Assembly: GCA_030604975.1 (NCBI GenBank)
Contig: JAUVUV010000084.1
Location: forward strand, 1-8,041
Length of the DNA stretch: 8,041 bases
Direction: 5' to 3'
DNA from: Candidatus Glassiibacteriota bacterium
GTDB lineage: Bacteria; Gemmatimonadota; Glassbacteria; GWA2-58-10
Program-made: the position numbers and the translations under genes
Notes under the pieces: generated by a model
What the model was told of the DNA's origin: nothing
The model's database searches: none
The model's input: only the letters and a program-made list of their open reading frames with translations
Shown here: piece after piece, positions 1 through 6,261 of the stretch
How positions within the stretch are numbered: position 1 is the first letter of the stretch
Layout of the letters: each line of letters opens with the position of its first letter

Positions 1-345
1 GACAAACATGGGTCCCCCGCTTTCGAGCACCTTGCGCACCACCGTTCTGCTCACAGTGCCTTCACTTTCGGCAAGCTCTTCTCCAGTAATGTTTCTGACA
101 ACACTGGTCTCGAAATTATCCGGATCGCCAATAACAATGAAGCCGCGCTCGGCGCGCAGAATGTCCATTATCTCGTCGATAATCAGGTTGAGCAGCTTTG
201 AGTGATCCAGCTCGGCATGAAGCAGTCGGCTGATCTTGTACTTGATTTCAAGGTCGCGGCAACGGTTACGAAGCAGGTTCATCTCCCGCTTGAGTTTTTC
301 CTTGTCGCTTATTTTGCGGTCAGACCCGCCGGGTGTTTTATTCAT
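1..345 (-). CDS. GAF-domain signalling/regulatory protein, N-terminal part (cut by window edge)
   Basis: The reading frame is open from an ATG at 343-345 to the left edge, giving 115 codons with no stop, so only the N-terminus is present. AGGA lies about 9 bases before the ATG. Residues 1-35 are highly charged and probably helical (KLKREMNLLRNRCRDLEIKY). From about residue 38 the sequence has the pattern of a GAF sensor domain: ISRLLHAELDHSKLLNLIID, then ILRAERGFIVIG, then an acidic stretch and TVSRTVVRKVLESGGPMFV. This pattern (start of a GAF domain, 'aERGF', 'S.tVVr.Vle.G.P') is frequent in sigma-54-dependent response activators and also occurs in GAF-containing histidine kinases and cyclases. 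The output domain lies outside the window, so I cannot choose among them. It sits downstream of the barrel gene on the same strand, with a 58-bp gap holding a likely terminator. GAF assignment is fairly sure; the sigma-54 activator reading is inference. Confidence 0.72.
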   Translation of the reverse strand, partial: MNKTPGGSDRKISDKEKLKREMNLLRNRCRDLEIKYKISRLLHAELDHSKLLNLIIDEIMDILRAERGFIVIGDPDNFETSVVRNITGEELAESEGTVSRTVVRKVLESGGPMFV

Positions 346-370
346 GATATCTTATCCTGTAGTTTTGTGG

Positions 371-400
371 TTTTTAAAAGGCGGGCAGTGCCTCGCCTTC
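371..400 (-). terminator. Probable rho-independent terminator after the barrel gene
   Basis: Read on the minus strand, GGCG-a-GGC, loop ACT, GCC-CGCC forms a GC-rich stem with one bulged A (plus-strand 380-397). It is flanked by AA before and TTTT after, so the stem can extend by two A-T pairs. The T run is only four long and then turns to A. It begins just after the stop of the barrel gene and ends about 25 bases before the GAF-protein start, so it could terminate or attenuate read-through from one gene into the other. Confidence 0.5.
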
Positions 401-403
401 AAG

Positions 404-1999
404 TTAGAAACTAATTAAAAAATCATGGTAAACTGCCAGGTAAAGGCTTGCGTATCCGCGGCAGCGGTTTTTCCCTGGCTGATTATTGGAATTTTTCTCT
501 TTAAATATTCCGCCCTCGGCTTCCAGATGTGCCTGCTCGAACAGCTGCCACCTGAGAGCTAACCATGCCTCGAGGCGGCGTTCCACTACAGGGGTGGGGA
601 AATCCAGCCCGGCAGAGTCGAGCAGTGGGGCCACCGGGGAGGCGATCCGCTGGTTTCCCCTTTCGGTCCTTGCAAAATGCGCAGTGAGATCGAGTCCGGA
701 AGTGGGGAAGAAGCGCAAGAATCCATACACCTTCCAGTAATCGTTGCCCAGTGGTGCGCCGAGAGGCCGTCCATTGAGCAGGTATCTCTCGTAAGGCCGG
801 AAAGTATTATAGGCAAAACTGGAGACGTATATGGCTTTCACACCAGCGGTCGAGAGCCCAAGGCCCGGGAGGTCGCGCAGGTTCAGACCGAGATTCAGGG
901 CCCAGCGATCCTGGATTTTGTCATCCCCGAGCAAATCATCGAAAAGAATCTGGCCGAAAAAGGTCAGACGTTCTTTGTGATTGTAGAAGCCATCCAGGCT
1001 GACAAATGTGTTGTTCGCATGGTCCCGCTTATTCTGGATCGCAACCAGCCGGTAACTGGTGAACGGGTTGGCCAGGGCCAGGTCGAAACCGCGGTTCTGG
1101 CCGCCGTAGACCGTGGTTTCTGTGATCCCGAAACGAAGGTGGTCCCGCACCCGGATATCGAGGCGGTGGGCTGTGAAAAACCTTCTGGCCCGCACAAAAC
1201 TGCCGTCCGAGGCGTTTCTGTAGCTCATTCCGTCCAGCGAGGCCACCAGGTGCGAGAATACGAGATGCCGCGAGCGAAGGCAGAGCGCGAGCTGGTCGAA
1301 GCTTTGGGCCTCCGAGCCTAGAATCAGGCTGTGAGTGAGGGCAGGAGACCAGTTGCGTGCCAGACGCCCCAGAAAAAACTCAGTGGAGAAAGCTCCCCCG
1401 AATAGCCGGAAATCGCCTTTAAGGTAACCCTCCATCGGACGGATCAGGCCCTCCTCAAGCGGCGCCTGGACACCCGGATCGCGGTGTGCGGTGGTATCTT
1501 CAAGTTGCATCAGGTGGGGAGCGCGAAGGAAACGGCTGTCGAAAACAAAATGGCCGAATCTGCCGCCGAATCCGGCTCCCACCGAACTGCGGTTTCGCCC
1601 GGGCCGAATGTTGGCCAGCTTTCCCCCGGCTTCCAGGCGAGTGATAACCGAGATCTGGGCCGAGTCAGGGCCACTGGCGGCGTTGATTTCAAATTCGCAT
1701 TCCGCGCGGATCGTCTCAAGCCAATCACCTTCCACCTGTCTCAGGCCGTCGAGACTTTGCGCCTGAACAGCTTCAAGCACCTCCAGTCGCGTATATGGTC
1801 TGAGAGAGGGGTTGAGCTTGGTCAGCCTGCCTCGCTCCTGCAAGCGGTCAAGGTAATCGTAGACAGGATGGTCGAGAGGGAAATAACGGCTCCCGTCCCC
1901 TGAGTATGCGCTGCTTGCAAAAGCCGAGGTGGCGTAAATCAATAAGATTAATGGAAAAATTAAAATCCTGGCGCCTGAAGTCTGTCCAGCCGAGACCAT
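404..1999 (-). CDS. Secreted outer-membrane beta-barrel protein, Wzi (capsule assembly)-like
   Basis: This is a 531-residue protein when started at the ATG at 1997-1999, which has AGGAGG eight bases upstream. An in-frame GTG at 2003-2005 is only two bases from that site and is less likely. Residues about 9-29 form a signal peptide (hydrophobic ILIFPLILLIYATSAFA, small residues at the cut). The mature N-terminus has the pattern 'PLDHPVYDYLDRLQERG...LRPYTR', which I associate with Wzi-family and related barrels. The remainder alternates polar and hydrophobic residues with many aromatics, includes landmarks such as 'GRLARNWSP', 'ANPFTSY', 'NNTFVSLDGF' and 'GQILFDDLL', and ends in LISF, a C-terminal Phe typical of BAM-inserted barrels. 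Wzi proteins help anchor capsule or exopolysaccharide at the outer membrane. Barrel and export are well supported. The Wzi link rests on pattern resemblance, no polysaccharide genes are visible nearby, and an unnamed barrel family is a real alternative. Confidence 0.68.
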   Translation of the reverse strand: MVSAGQTSGARILIFPLILLIYATSAFASSAYSGDGSRYFPLDHPVYDYLDRLQERGRLTKLNPSLRPYTRLEVLEAVQAQSLDGLRQVEGDWLETIRAECEFEINAASGPDSAQISVITRLEAGGKLANIRPGRNRSSVGAGFGGRFGHFVFDSRFLRAPHLMQLEDTTAHRDPGVQAPLEEGLIRPMEGYLKGDFRLFGGAFSTEFFLGRLARNWSPALTHSLILGSEAQSFDQLALCLRSRHLVFSHLVASLDGMSYRNASDGSFVRARRFFTAHRLDIRVRDHLRFGITETTVYGGQNRGFDLALANPFTSYRLVAIQNKRDHANNTFVSLDGFYNHKERLTFFGQILFDDLLGDDKIQDRWALNLGLNLRDLPGLGLSTAGVKAIYVSSFAYNTFRPYERYLLNGRPLGAPLGNDYWKVYGFLRFFPTSGLDLTAHFARTERGNQRIASPVAPLLDSAGLDFPTPVVERRLEAWLALRWQLFEQAHLEAEGGIFKEKNSNNQPGKNRCRGYASLYLAVYHDFLISF

Positions 2000-2050
2000 T
2001 AACACGGCCTCCTGCTCCGCCGGGGATAAAGATGAACCCGAACGGGGGTT

Positions 2051-2066
2051 AAGTTAACCATAACTT
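2051..2066. promoter_or_regulatory. Perfect inverted repeat downstream of the barrel-gene promoter (possible operator)
   Basis: AAGTTA-ACCA-TAACTT is a perfect 6-bp inverted repeat with a 4-bp centre; one more flanking T-A pair extends it to 7 bp. It lies about 12-27 bases downstream of the expected transcription start of the leftward promoter, a position where a repressor would block initiation. The regulator is unknown and chance occurrence in AT-rich DNA is possible. Confidence 0.35.
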
Positions 2067-2084
2067 ATTTAAAATTAAACTTAT

Positions 2085-2113
2085 AATTTACTTTTAATAA
2101 ATATGGTTGTCAA
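2085..2113 (-). promoter_or_regulatory. Sigma-70-type promoter for the barrel gene
   Basis: On the minus strand a consensus -35 box TTGACA (2108-2113) is followed after 17 bases by TAAATT (2085-2090), 4 of 6 to the -10 consensus. The leader to the ATG would be about 80 nt. The -35 box lies inside the perfect inverted repeat GTTGT-TTG-ACAAC (2106-2118), so a protein bound there would compete with RNA polymerase. Confidence 0.5.
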
Positions 2114-2279
2114 ACAACTAATAAATTCCAAGCCGACTCTTCCCTGCTAAAACTTCACCCGAGGCTTGTAAAAAACGCCTGTAACTTGTCTTCAAAAACT
2201 TGATTCAACGCTGAAAAATCGGCTGGAGATTAGATTTTGCACAACAACGGAGTTCCTTTATAGAAGACATAAATTATAT

Positions 2280-2308
2280 TTGACTTATCTTTTGAAAACT
2301 TTTAAAAT
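2280..2308 (+). promoter_or_regulatory. Sigma-70-type promoter for the small membrane-protein gene
   Basis: TTGACT (2280-2285, 5 of 6) and TAAAAT (2303-2308, 5 of 6) are separated by exactly 17 bases. This is the best promoter match I found in the window. Transcription should begin near 2315, about 60 nt before the preferred GTG start, and may continue into ssb since I see no terminator between the two genes. Confidence 0.6.
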
Positions 2309-2373
2309 ACTACAGTTAGCCACAAATAAAGCTTTTAAACGATTTGAAGGAGCTGGAAGGGGCCGAAGAAAGA

Positions 2374-2586
2374 GTGAACTTTTTTATAAAAGCAATTATT
2401 ATTTATCTGATTTACCGCTTGGTAACCATCCAGATCCGCAAGTCGGTAATGTATTACAGGGCATACAAGGCTTTGAAACAGAAACACCGGGAGCAGGCGG
2501 TCGCAAGAAAGAGGGATTTCAATATCCAGGCATTCGATGTCGAGGATGCCGAATACGAAGAAATCAAGCCTGGTTCTGAGGATTAA
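2374..2586 (+). CDS. Small single-pass membrane protein of unknown function
   Basis: A 70-residue protein starting with GTG at 2374. An in-frame TTG at 2344 would add ten charged residues but has no ribosome-binding site, whereas purine-rich GGAAGGGG lies about 11 bases before the GTG; the start is therefore not certain. Residues 2-19 (NFFIKAIIIYLIYRLVTI) are one hydrophobic membrane segment. A basic region follows (IRKSVMYYRAYKALKQKHREQAVARKRD), then an acidic tail with DVEDAEYEEIKPGSED. A short N-terminal helix, basic middle and acidic 'DAEYEEI' end recall the small DUF4834-type membrane proteins, but I cannot confirm membership. Basic residues after the helix predict the tail faces the cytoplasm. 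It has its own strong promoter and lies 121 bp before ssb on the same strand. Function unknown. Confidence 0.62.
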   Translation: MNFFIKAIIIYLIYRLVTIQIRKSVMYYRAYKALKQKHREQAVARKRDFNIQAFDVEDAEYEEIKPGSED

Positions 2587-2670
2587 GCTCGTGGTTTCCC
2601 CTTTTGCCTGGACATTTTTTGTACAAGGCCAGTAATAAAACATTATATCACGTTCACCCAAGACCGACAA

Positions 2671-2694
2671 GCCCGGCCTGATCGATCTCCGGGC
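2671..2694 (+). other. GC-rich hairpin in the ssb leader
   Basis: GCCCGG (2671-2676) and CCGGGC (2689-2694) form a perfect 6-bp stem with a 12-nt loop containing ATCGAT. It sits immediately before the purine-rich ribosome-binding region GAGGGAGGG of ssb, without covering it. It lacks a following T run, so it is not a standard terminator; it may be a structural feature of the ssb leader. Confidence 0.35.
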
Positions 2695-2707
2695 CGAGGG
2701 AGGGTAT

Positions 2708-3160
2708 ATGGCCAGAAGAAGTGTGAACAAAGTCATTCTAATAGGCAACCTGGGAGGCGATCCGGAATTGCGGCACACGGCGAGCAATATCCCGGTTGTC
2801 AATTTCACTGTAGCCACCAATGAAAGCTGGGTAAACAAGGATGGAGTAAGAGAGGAGCGCACGGAATGGCACCGCGTGGTCGCCTGGCGCAGGCTGGCCG
2901 AGATCTGTCACGAGTATCTCCGCAAGGGAACCCAGGTTTATATCGAGGGAAAACTTCAGACCCGAAGCTGGGAGGATCAGAACGGCCAGAAGCGATTCAT
3001 GACCGAGATAGTGACTGCTGAAATGGTTATTCTGGGTCAGCGGCCAGCCGAGGCCGGACCGCAAGCAGACGAGAGTCTCCCTTCGGAGGCACCCTCTGGC
3101 GATTTGGACAACGGCGAATTGCAGCCGCCAGCCGAAGGCGATGACGATCTCCCGTTCTGA
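2708..3160 (+). CDS. ssb: Single-stranded DNA-binding protein
   Basis: A 150-residue SSB that coats single-stranded DNA during replication, repair and recombination and recruits partner proteins. Residues 5-110 form the OB-fold, beginning NKVILIGNLGGDPELR. Trp41, Trp54, Trp60 and Trp88 fall at or next to the E. coli DNA-stacking positions (W40, W54, F60, W88). 'YIEGKLQTRSWED' (78-90) and the following strand are typical. Residues 111-144 are a Pro/Glu/Gly-rich flexible linker, and the protein ends GDDDLPF, the acidic C-terminal tip that docks SSB-interacting proteins; Leu replaces the Ile of E. coli DDDIPF. The family normally works as a homotetramer and this length is usual. The ATG has GGAGGG four bases upstream. 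It stands apart from the rpsF-ssb-rpsR arrangement common in many bacteria, lying instead between a small membrane protein and a transporter. Confidence 0.97.
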   Translation: MARRSVNKVILIGNLGGDPELRHTASNIPVVNFTVATNESWVNKDGVREERTEWHRVVAWRRLAEICHEYLRKGTQVYIEGKLQTRSWEDQNGQKRFMTEIVTAEMVILGQRPAEAGPQADESLPSEAPSGDLDNGELQPPAEGDDDLPF

Positions 3161-3258
3161 GTTGGAATATTGCGGACTCAGGCTTTAATCGGTCTTAAGT
3201 GGTGAAATACTGAAAGGCTTAGTTATTGTTGAATATTGTACATCTGAGATTTTTATTA

Positions 3259-3277
3259 TTGCATAGAGACTTCAAAA
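3259..3277 (+). repeat. Short sequence resembling the left end of the 6171-6454 element
   Basis: TTGCATAGAGACTTCAAAA here matches the sequence at 6162-6185, which reads TTGCATA, an extra TA, then GAGACCTTTGAAAA. The similarity runs over about 19-23 bases with a 2-base and a few 1-base differences. Both copies lie in the spacer just downstream of a gene and just before a membrane-protein gene. The copy here continues into CTTCAA...TTGAAG (3270-3275 and 3290-3295) around a small ACCAGGTGGT hairpin. It may be a remnant of the same repeat family. Confidence 0.35.
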
Positions 3278-3291
3278 GCGACCAGGTGGTT

Positions 3292-3331
3292 GAAGGAGCA
3301 AAAAGGAGGCAAGAGAACTTTTTGCTCCTTC
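3292..3331 (+). promoter_or_regulatory. Perfect 13-bp stem-loop in the leader of the NSS transporter gene
   Basis: GAAGGAGCAAAAA (3292-3304) is the exact reverse complement of TTTTTGCTCCTTC (3319-3331), enclosing a 14-nt loop that contains GGAGG. The stem ends 22 bases before the transporter ATG, leaving its own ribosome-binding site AGGAAG (3342-3347) free. The T run is in the upper stem rather than after it, so this is not a normal intrinsic terminator. It could be a processing or stability hairpin or a regulator-binding leader. The structure is certain by sequence; the role is inferred. Confidence 0.55.
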
Positions 3332-3353
3332 TTCGTATGTTAGGAAGTCTTTT

Positions 3354-4736
3354 ATGACAAAAACCAGGGACAATTGGGGGTCGAAGTTCGCTTTCATTCT
3401 GGCTGCTTCAGGATCAGCCATTGGTTTAGGAAACATCTGGCGTTTCCCCACCGTCGCATATCAGAACGGTGGAGCCATATTTGTCCAGATTTACATACTT
3501 TTTGTTTTGCTGATCGGATTTGTCGTCTTGATTGGAGAGATTTCACTGGGCCGGCACACCCAGCGGAATCCGGTGGGGGCGTTTAGACGGCTGGCGCCAG
3601 GATCGGCCTGGAAACATGTCGGGGTGCTCGGGGTGCTCAGCGCCTTGGGAGTTATTTCCTATTACAGCGTCGTAGCCGGCTGGACTCTGAGTTATGTGTT
3701 TACTACTGCAGGAGGAATTTTCAACAGCCAGCTCACCCAGGCAGAGATCAGCGAGGTATTCGACGGTACGGTTGGCAACCCTCTCAAGGCGATATTCTGG
3801 CATTTCACCTTCATGCTCCTTACTGTCGGAGTGGTGATAGGAGGCGTGCGGAAAGGTATCGAGCGCTGGTCCAAAATCCTCATGCCGCTTTTACTGCTGA
3901 TTCTCATCCTCCTGGTTATCCGCTCGCTGACCCTGGAGGGAGCGGAGATCGGCCTTTCAAAGTTTCTGGAAGCCGATTGGAGCAAGGTTTCCGGCACTAC
4001 CGTGATTGCGGCCATTGGCCAGGCGGTTTTTTCCCTGAGCCTGGGAATAGGCACTATGATGACTTACGGCAGTTACATGAACCGGGAGGAGAATCTAGTC
4101 AGATCAGCCGGAGCTGTTTGTTTTCTCGATACGCTTATCGCCATTCTGGCCGGACTGGCAATTTTTCCGGCGCTTTTCACCATGAAGGGCATGGAACCCG
4201 AGGTGGGGGCAAAACTGATTTTTATTGTACTGCCAAGGCTTTTCAGCGAAATTCCGTTTGGTGTGCTATTTGGCACAGGCTTTTTTGTGCTGCTTTCTCT
4301 TGCCGCGGTAACCAGCAGTATCTCCCTTCTCGAAGTGCCGGTAGCCTATTTTGTCGATGAGCGGGGATGGAAACGCAGGAACGCCACACTGCTTTGCGGC
4401 ATGATAGGTTTTCTGGTGGGTATATTCAGCGCATTGAGCCTGGGGGCTGTGGACTGGCTGTCGGAGATTACCACTATCGGTACCAGAAAAATGGGCTTTC
4501 TCGACCTGATGGACCTTTTCATGGGCCAGTATTCGATGACATTCGGCGCGATGATGATCGCCCTTTTTGTCGGCTGGCGCTGGGGCACACCGGCGCTGCT
4601 GAAAGAAATCACCAGAGGTGATGATCCTCCAGGCCGGCTGCGGAAAATTATCGCGTTCCAAATACGGTATATCTGTCCCTTGCTATTGATCGCCCTGATT
4701 GCAATTCTGATTATCAATCCCAATGCATTCGCTTGA
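3354..4736 (+). CDS. Sodium-dependent amino-acid (NSS/SNF family) transporter
   Basis: A 460-residue inner-membrane protein of the neurotransmitter:sodium symporter family (LeuT fold), which uses the Na+ gradient to import amino acids or related amines. TM1 carries the broken-helix motif GNIWRFP (26-32) with Asn27. TM3 has YYSVVAGW (103-110). TM6 has the unwound FSLSLGIGTMMTYGSYM (226-242), and TM8 has AAVTSS (317-322), matching the LeuT Na2-site Ala/Thr/Ser. I count 11-12 membrane segments; length is normal for bacterial members. By hand alignment the TM7 Na1-site Asn of LeuT is Asp259 here, and the LeuT Glu290 position is Ala264. AGGAAG lies six bases before the ATG. A structured leader precedes it, and an AGCS symporter gene follows 46 bp later, suggesting co-transcription. 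The substrate cannot be read from sequence; an amino acid is most likely. Confidence 0.94.
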   Translation: MTKTRDNWGSKFAFILAASGSAIGLGNIWRFPTVAYQNGGAIFVQIYILFVLLIGFVVLIGEISLGRHTQRNPVGAFRRLAPGSAWKHVGVLGVLSALGVISYYSVVAGWTLSYVFTTAGGIFNSQLTQAEISEVFDGTVGNPLKAIFWHFTFMLLTVGVVIGGVRKGIERWSKILMPLLLLILILLVIRSLTLEGAEIGLSKFLEADWSKVSGTTVIAAIGQAVFSLSLGIGTMMTYGSYMNREENLVRSAGAVCFLDTLIAILAGLAIFPALFTMKGMEPEVGAKLIFIVLPRLFSEIPFGVLFGTGFFVLLSLAAVTSSISLLEVPVAYFVDERGWKRRNATLLCGMIGFLVGIFSALSLGAVDWLSEITTIGTRKMGFLDLMDLFMGQYSMTFGAMMIALFVGWRWGTPALLKEITRGDDPPGRLRKIIAFQIRYICPLLLIALIAILIINPNAFA

Positions 4737-4742
4737 ACGGAA

Positions 4743-4780
4743 AGCCTCTCAGGCTGAATAACACCGCTATTCAGGAGCCT
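4743..4780 (+). promoter_or_regulatory. Two mutually exclusive hairpins over the AGCS ribosome-binding site
   Basis: AGGCT (4751-4755) can pair with AGCCT just upstream (4743-4747, 3-nt loop) or with AGCCT downstream (4776-4780). In the second fold GAATA (4756-4760) also pairs with TATTC (4768-4772), leaving AGG bulged, and the stem then includes part of the AGGAG ribosome-binding site (4773-4777). Opening by a ribosome finishing the upstream gene at 4736 could couple the two translations. Stems are short, so this is a hypothesis. Confidence 0.35.
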
Positions 4781-4782
4781 CG

Positions 4783-6132
4783 ATGGAAAAAATAACCGGC
4801 TTTGTGCTCGATCTGGAAAGGTTCATGTATTCCGAATGGTTTGTGATTACCCTTCTGGGTACCGGGCTTTTGCTTTCGATTCGTACCCGTTTCATCCAGT
4901 TCCGTAAGATAGGCACGGCCTGGAAAATGATTTTCAAGGGGGCTTTTCAAAAAGAGGAAGAATTGCACAAGGAAGGCGATATATCGCCTTTTCAGGCTCT
5001 GAATACCGCGCTCGCCGCAACAGTGGGATTGGGCAACATTGCCGGTGTTGCTACTGCGCTGGCTCTGGGAGGGCCGGGAGCGATTTTCTGGATGTGGATG
5101 ACAGCGCTGTGCGGGATGGCGACTATCTATGGCGAGGCAATGCTGGCGTTGAAATTCCGCTCGATTGCCGAGGACGGCTCGATGGCCGGCGGGCCGATGT
5201 ATTATATCTCGAAGGGACTGAAAAAAGCGCACGGCGGCAAAATCCTGGCGGCCGTATTCGCCGTGACCGGCAGCATGGCCTGCCTGCTCAGCACCGGTTG
5301 CATGATGCAGTCCAACTCAATTGCTTTGAGTTTCAACAGCAGTTTCGGCGTGCCGTACTGGGTCAGCGGCGTAGTGATATCGGTTTTTACCGGACTTGTC
5401 ACTATCGGGGGGATAAAACGAATCGGCATAGTGGTGGAAAAGCTCGTTCCTTTCATGATATTATTTTTTATCAGCGCCTCAATGTTGATTCTCTTGATCA
5501 AAATTAGAGAAATACCGGAGAACCTGATATTGATTGTCAGAAGCGCGTTCAAGCCCTCTGCTGCGATAGGCGGTTTCGCCGGAGCCTCGGTGATTGCTGC
5601 AATGCAGTACGGAGTGAGCCGGGGCGCATTGTCCAATGAGGCGGGACTCGGCTCCAGCCCGATTGCCCACGGGGCTGCAAAAGAAGATGATCCGGACCGC
5701 CAGGGAATCCTGGCGATGAACGGCGTGTTTATAGATACGATAATCATCTGCACCATCTCCGCGCTGGTAATTCTTACCAGCGGCAAATTGACGACCGGCA
5801 TGACCTCCACTGAACTGGCCGCAGCGGCTTTCGAGAGTGTTATCCCGCACGGGCACCTGATCGTGGTTTTCAGCGCCCTGCTTTTCGGTTTCAGCACGCT
5901 TCTGGGCTGGTCCTATTATGGAGAACAGTGTGTCCAGTACGTTATGGGATTCAAAGTGGTAAATTTCTATAGATACGTTTTTGTCCTGTTCGTCTTTCTG
6001 GGAGCTGTGATCAAGCTCGAGCTGGTCTGGAGCATAGGAACTATCGCCAATGCGTGCATGGCTCTGCCGAACCTGATCGGGCTGATCGTATTAAGCGGGG
6101 TGGTTGGGGCAATCGCTGTTAAGAAAAAATAA
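4783..6132 (+). CDS. Alanine/glycine:cation (AGCS family) symporter
   Basis: A 449-residue inner-membrane symporter of the AGCS family (alanine or glycine with Na+, or H+). After a first membrane segment (about 17-33), the family core appears in order: DISPFQALNTALAATVGLGN (66-85), GGPGAIFWMWMTALCG (96-111), which fits the sodium:alanine symporter signature, 'GGPMYYISKGL' (136-146), 'GVSRGALSNEAGLGSSPIAH' (277-296), and 'GWSYYGEQCVQY' (375-386). Length and about ten to eleven helices fit the family. The ATG has AGGAG five bases upstream. It lies 46 bp after the NSS transporter and probably shares its transcript, giving two Na+-coupled amino-acid importers from different families in tandem. 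Small neutral amino acids are the expected substrate from family knowledge; nothing in the neighbourhood fixes it. The long stop-free minus-strand frames inside this gene are shadows. Confidence 0.95.
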   Translation: MEKITGFVLDLERFMYSEWFVITLLGTGLLLSIRTRFIQFRKIGTAWKMIFKGAFQKEEELHKEGDISPFQALNTALAATVGLGNIAGVATALALGGPGAIFWMWMTALCGMATIYGEAMLALKFRSIAEDGSMAGGPMYYISKGLKKAHGGKILAAVFAVTGSMACLLSTGCMMQSNSIALSFNSSFGVPYWVSGVVISVFTGLVTIGGIKRIGIVVEKLVPFMILFFISASMLILLIKIREIPENLILIVRSAFKPSAAIGGFAGASVIAAMQYGVSRGALSNEAGLGSSPIAHGAAKEDDPDRQGILAMNGVFIDTIIICTISALVILTSGKLTTGMTSTELAAAAFESVIPHGHLIVVFSALLFGFSTLLGWSYYGEQCVQYVMGFKVVNFYRYVFVLFVFLGAVIKLELVWSIGTIANACMALPNLIGLIVLSGVVGAIAVKKK

Positions 6133-6222
6133 TTCTACCAGAGGCGGGAACCTTTAGGCTGTTGCATATAGAGACCTTTGAAAAATCCTGATCAGGAAAT
6201 GAGCGTTCTCCGTTGGGACGTT

Positions 6223-6250
6223 TATTGAATCTCCCTGAGGGGATTCAATA
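6223..6250 (+). repeat. 12-bp hairpin inside the composite element
   Basis: TATTGAATCTCC (6223-6234), loop CTGA, GGGGATTCAATA (6239-6250) pair along 12 positions with one T-G wobble. No T run follows and it starts 90 bases after the AGCS stop, so I read it as part of the repeat element rather than a standard terminator. It could still stop or stabilise transcripts leaving the symporter gene. Confidence 0.5.
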
Positions 6251-6261
6251 TCGAAAGCCCG

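Larger units (their letters stand above)
2000..2373. other. AT-rich divergent intergenic region
   Basis: About 370 bases between the leftward barrel gene and the rightward small membrane-protein gene hold no credible coding frame. I see a promoter for each direction (annotated separately), two perfect inverted repeats near the leftward promoter, and a small possible hairpin AACCC/GGGTT (2035-2039 and 2046-2050) in the leader of the barrel gene. The stretch 2121-2270 shows no feature I can name. Confidence 0.7.

Noticed and set aside
677..1321. 214-codon open frame on the plus strand inside the barrel gene
   Set aside because: It lies fully antisense to a well-supported gene with signal peptide and barrel pattern; its translation shows no domain and looks like a frame shadow.
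2609..2638. Promoter for ssb (TGGACA / TAATAA)
   Set aside because: The -35 is 5 of 6, but the -10 is only 3 of 6 with an 18-base spacer; read-through from 2280 is an equally good explanation.
2335..2862. 175-codon minus-strand frame spanning the small gene and the start of ssb
   Set aside because: It runs antisense across two gene ends and a promoter-containing spacer and has no protein-like domain pattern.
3226..3259. Promoter for the NSS gene (TTGAAT / TATTAT)
   Set aside because: TATTAT (3254-3259) is a fair -10, but the best -35 is 19 bases away and only 4 of 6, so it is too weak to annotate.
3161..3353. Glycine riboswitch or T-box leader before the amino-acid transporter
   Set aside because: Such leaders are plausible here from family knowledge, but I could not find the conserved glycine-aptamer segments or the T-box antiterminator sequence; only the simple perfect stem is visible.
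5202..5897. 231-codon minus-strand frame inside the AGCS gene
   Set aside because: Shadow of a strongly conserved transporter; the translation is low in recognisable structure.
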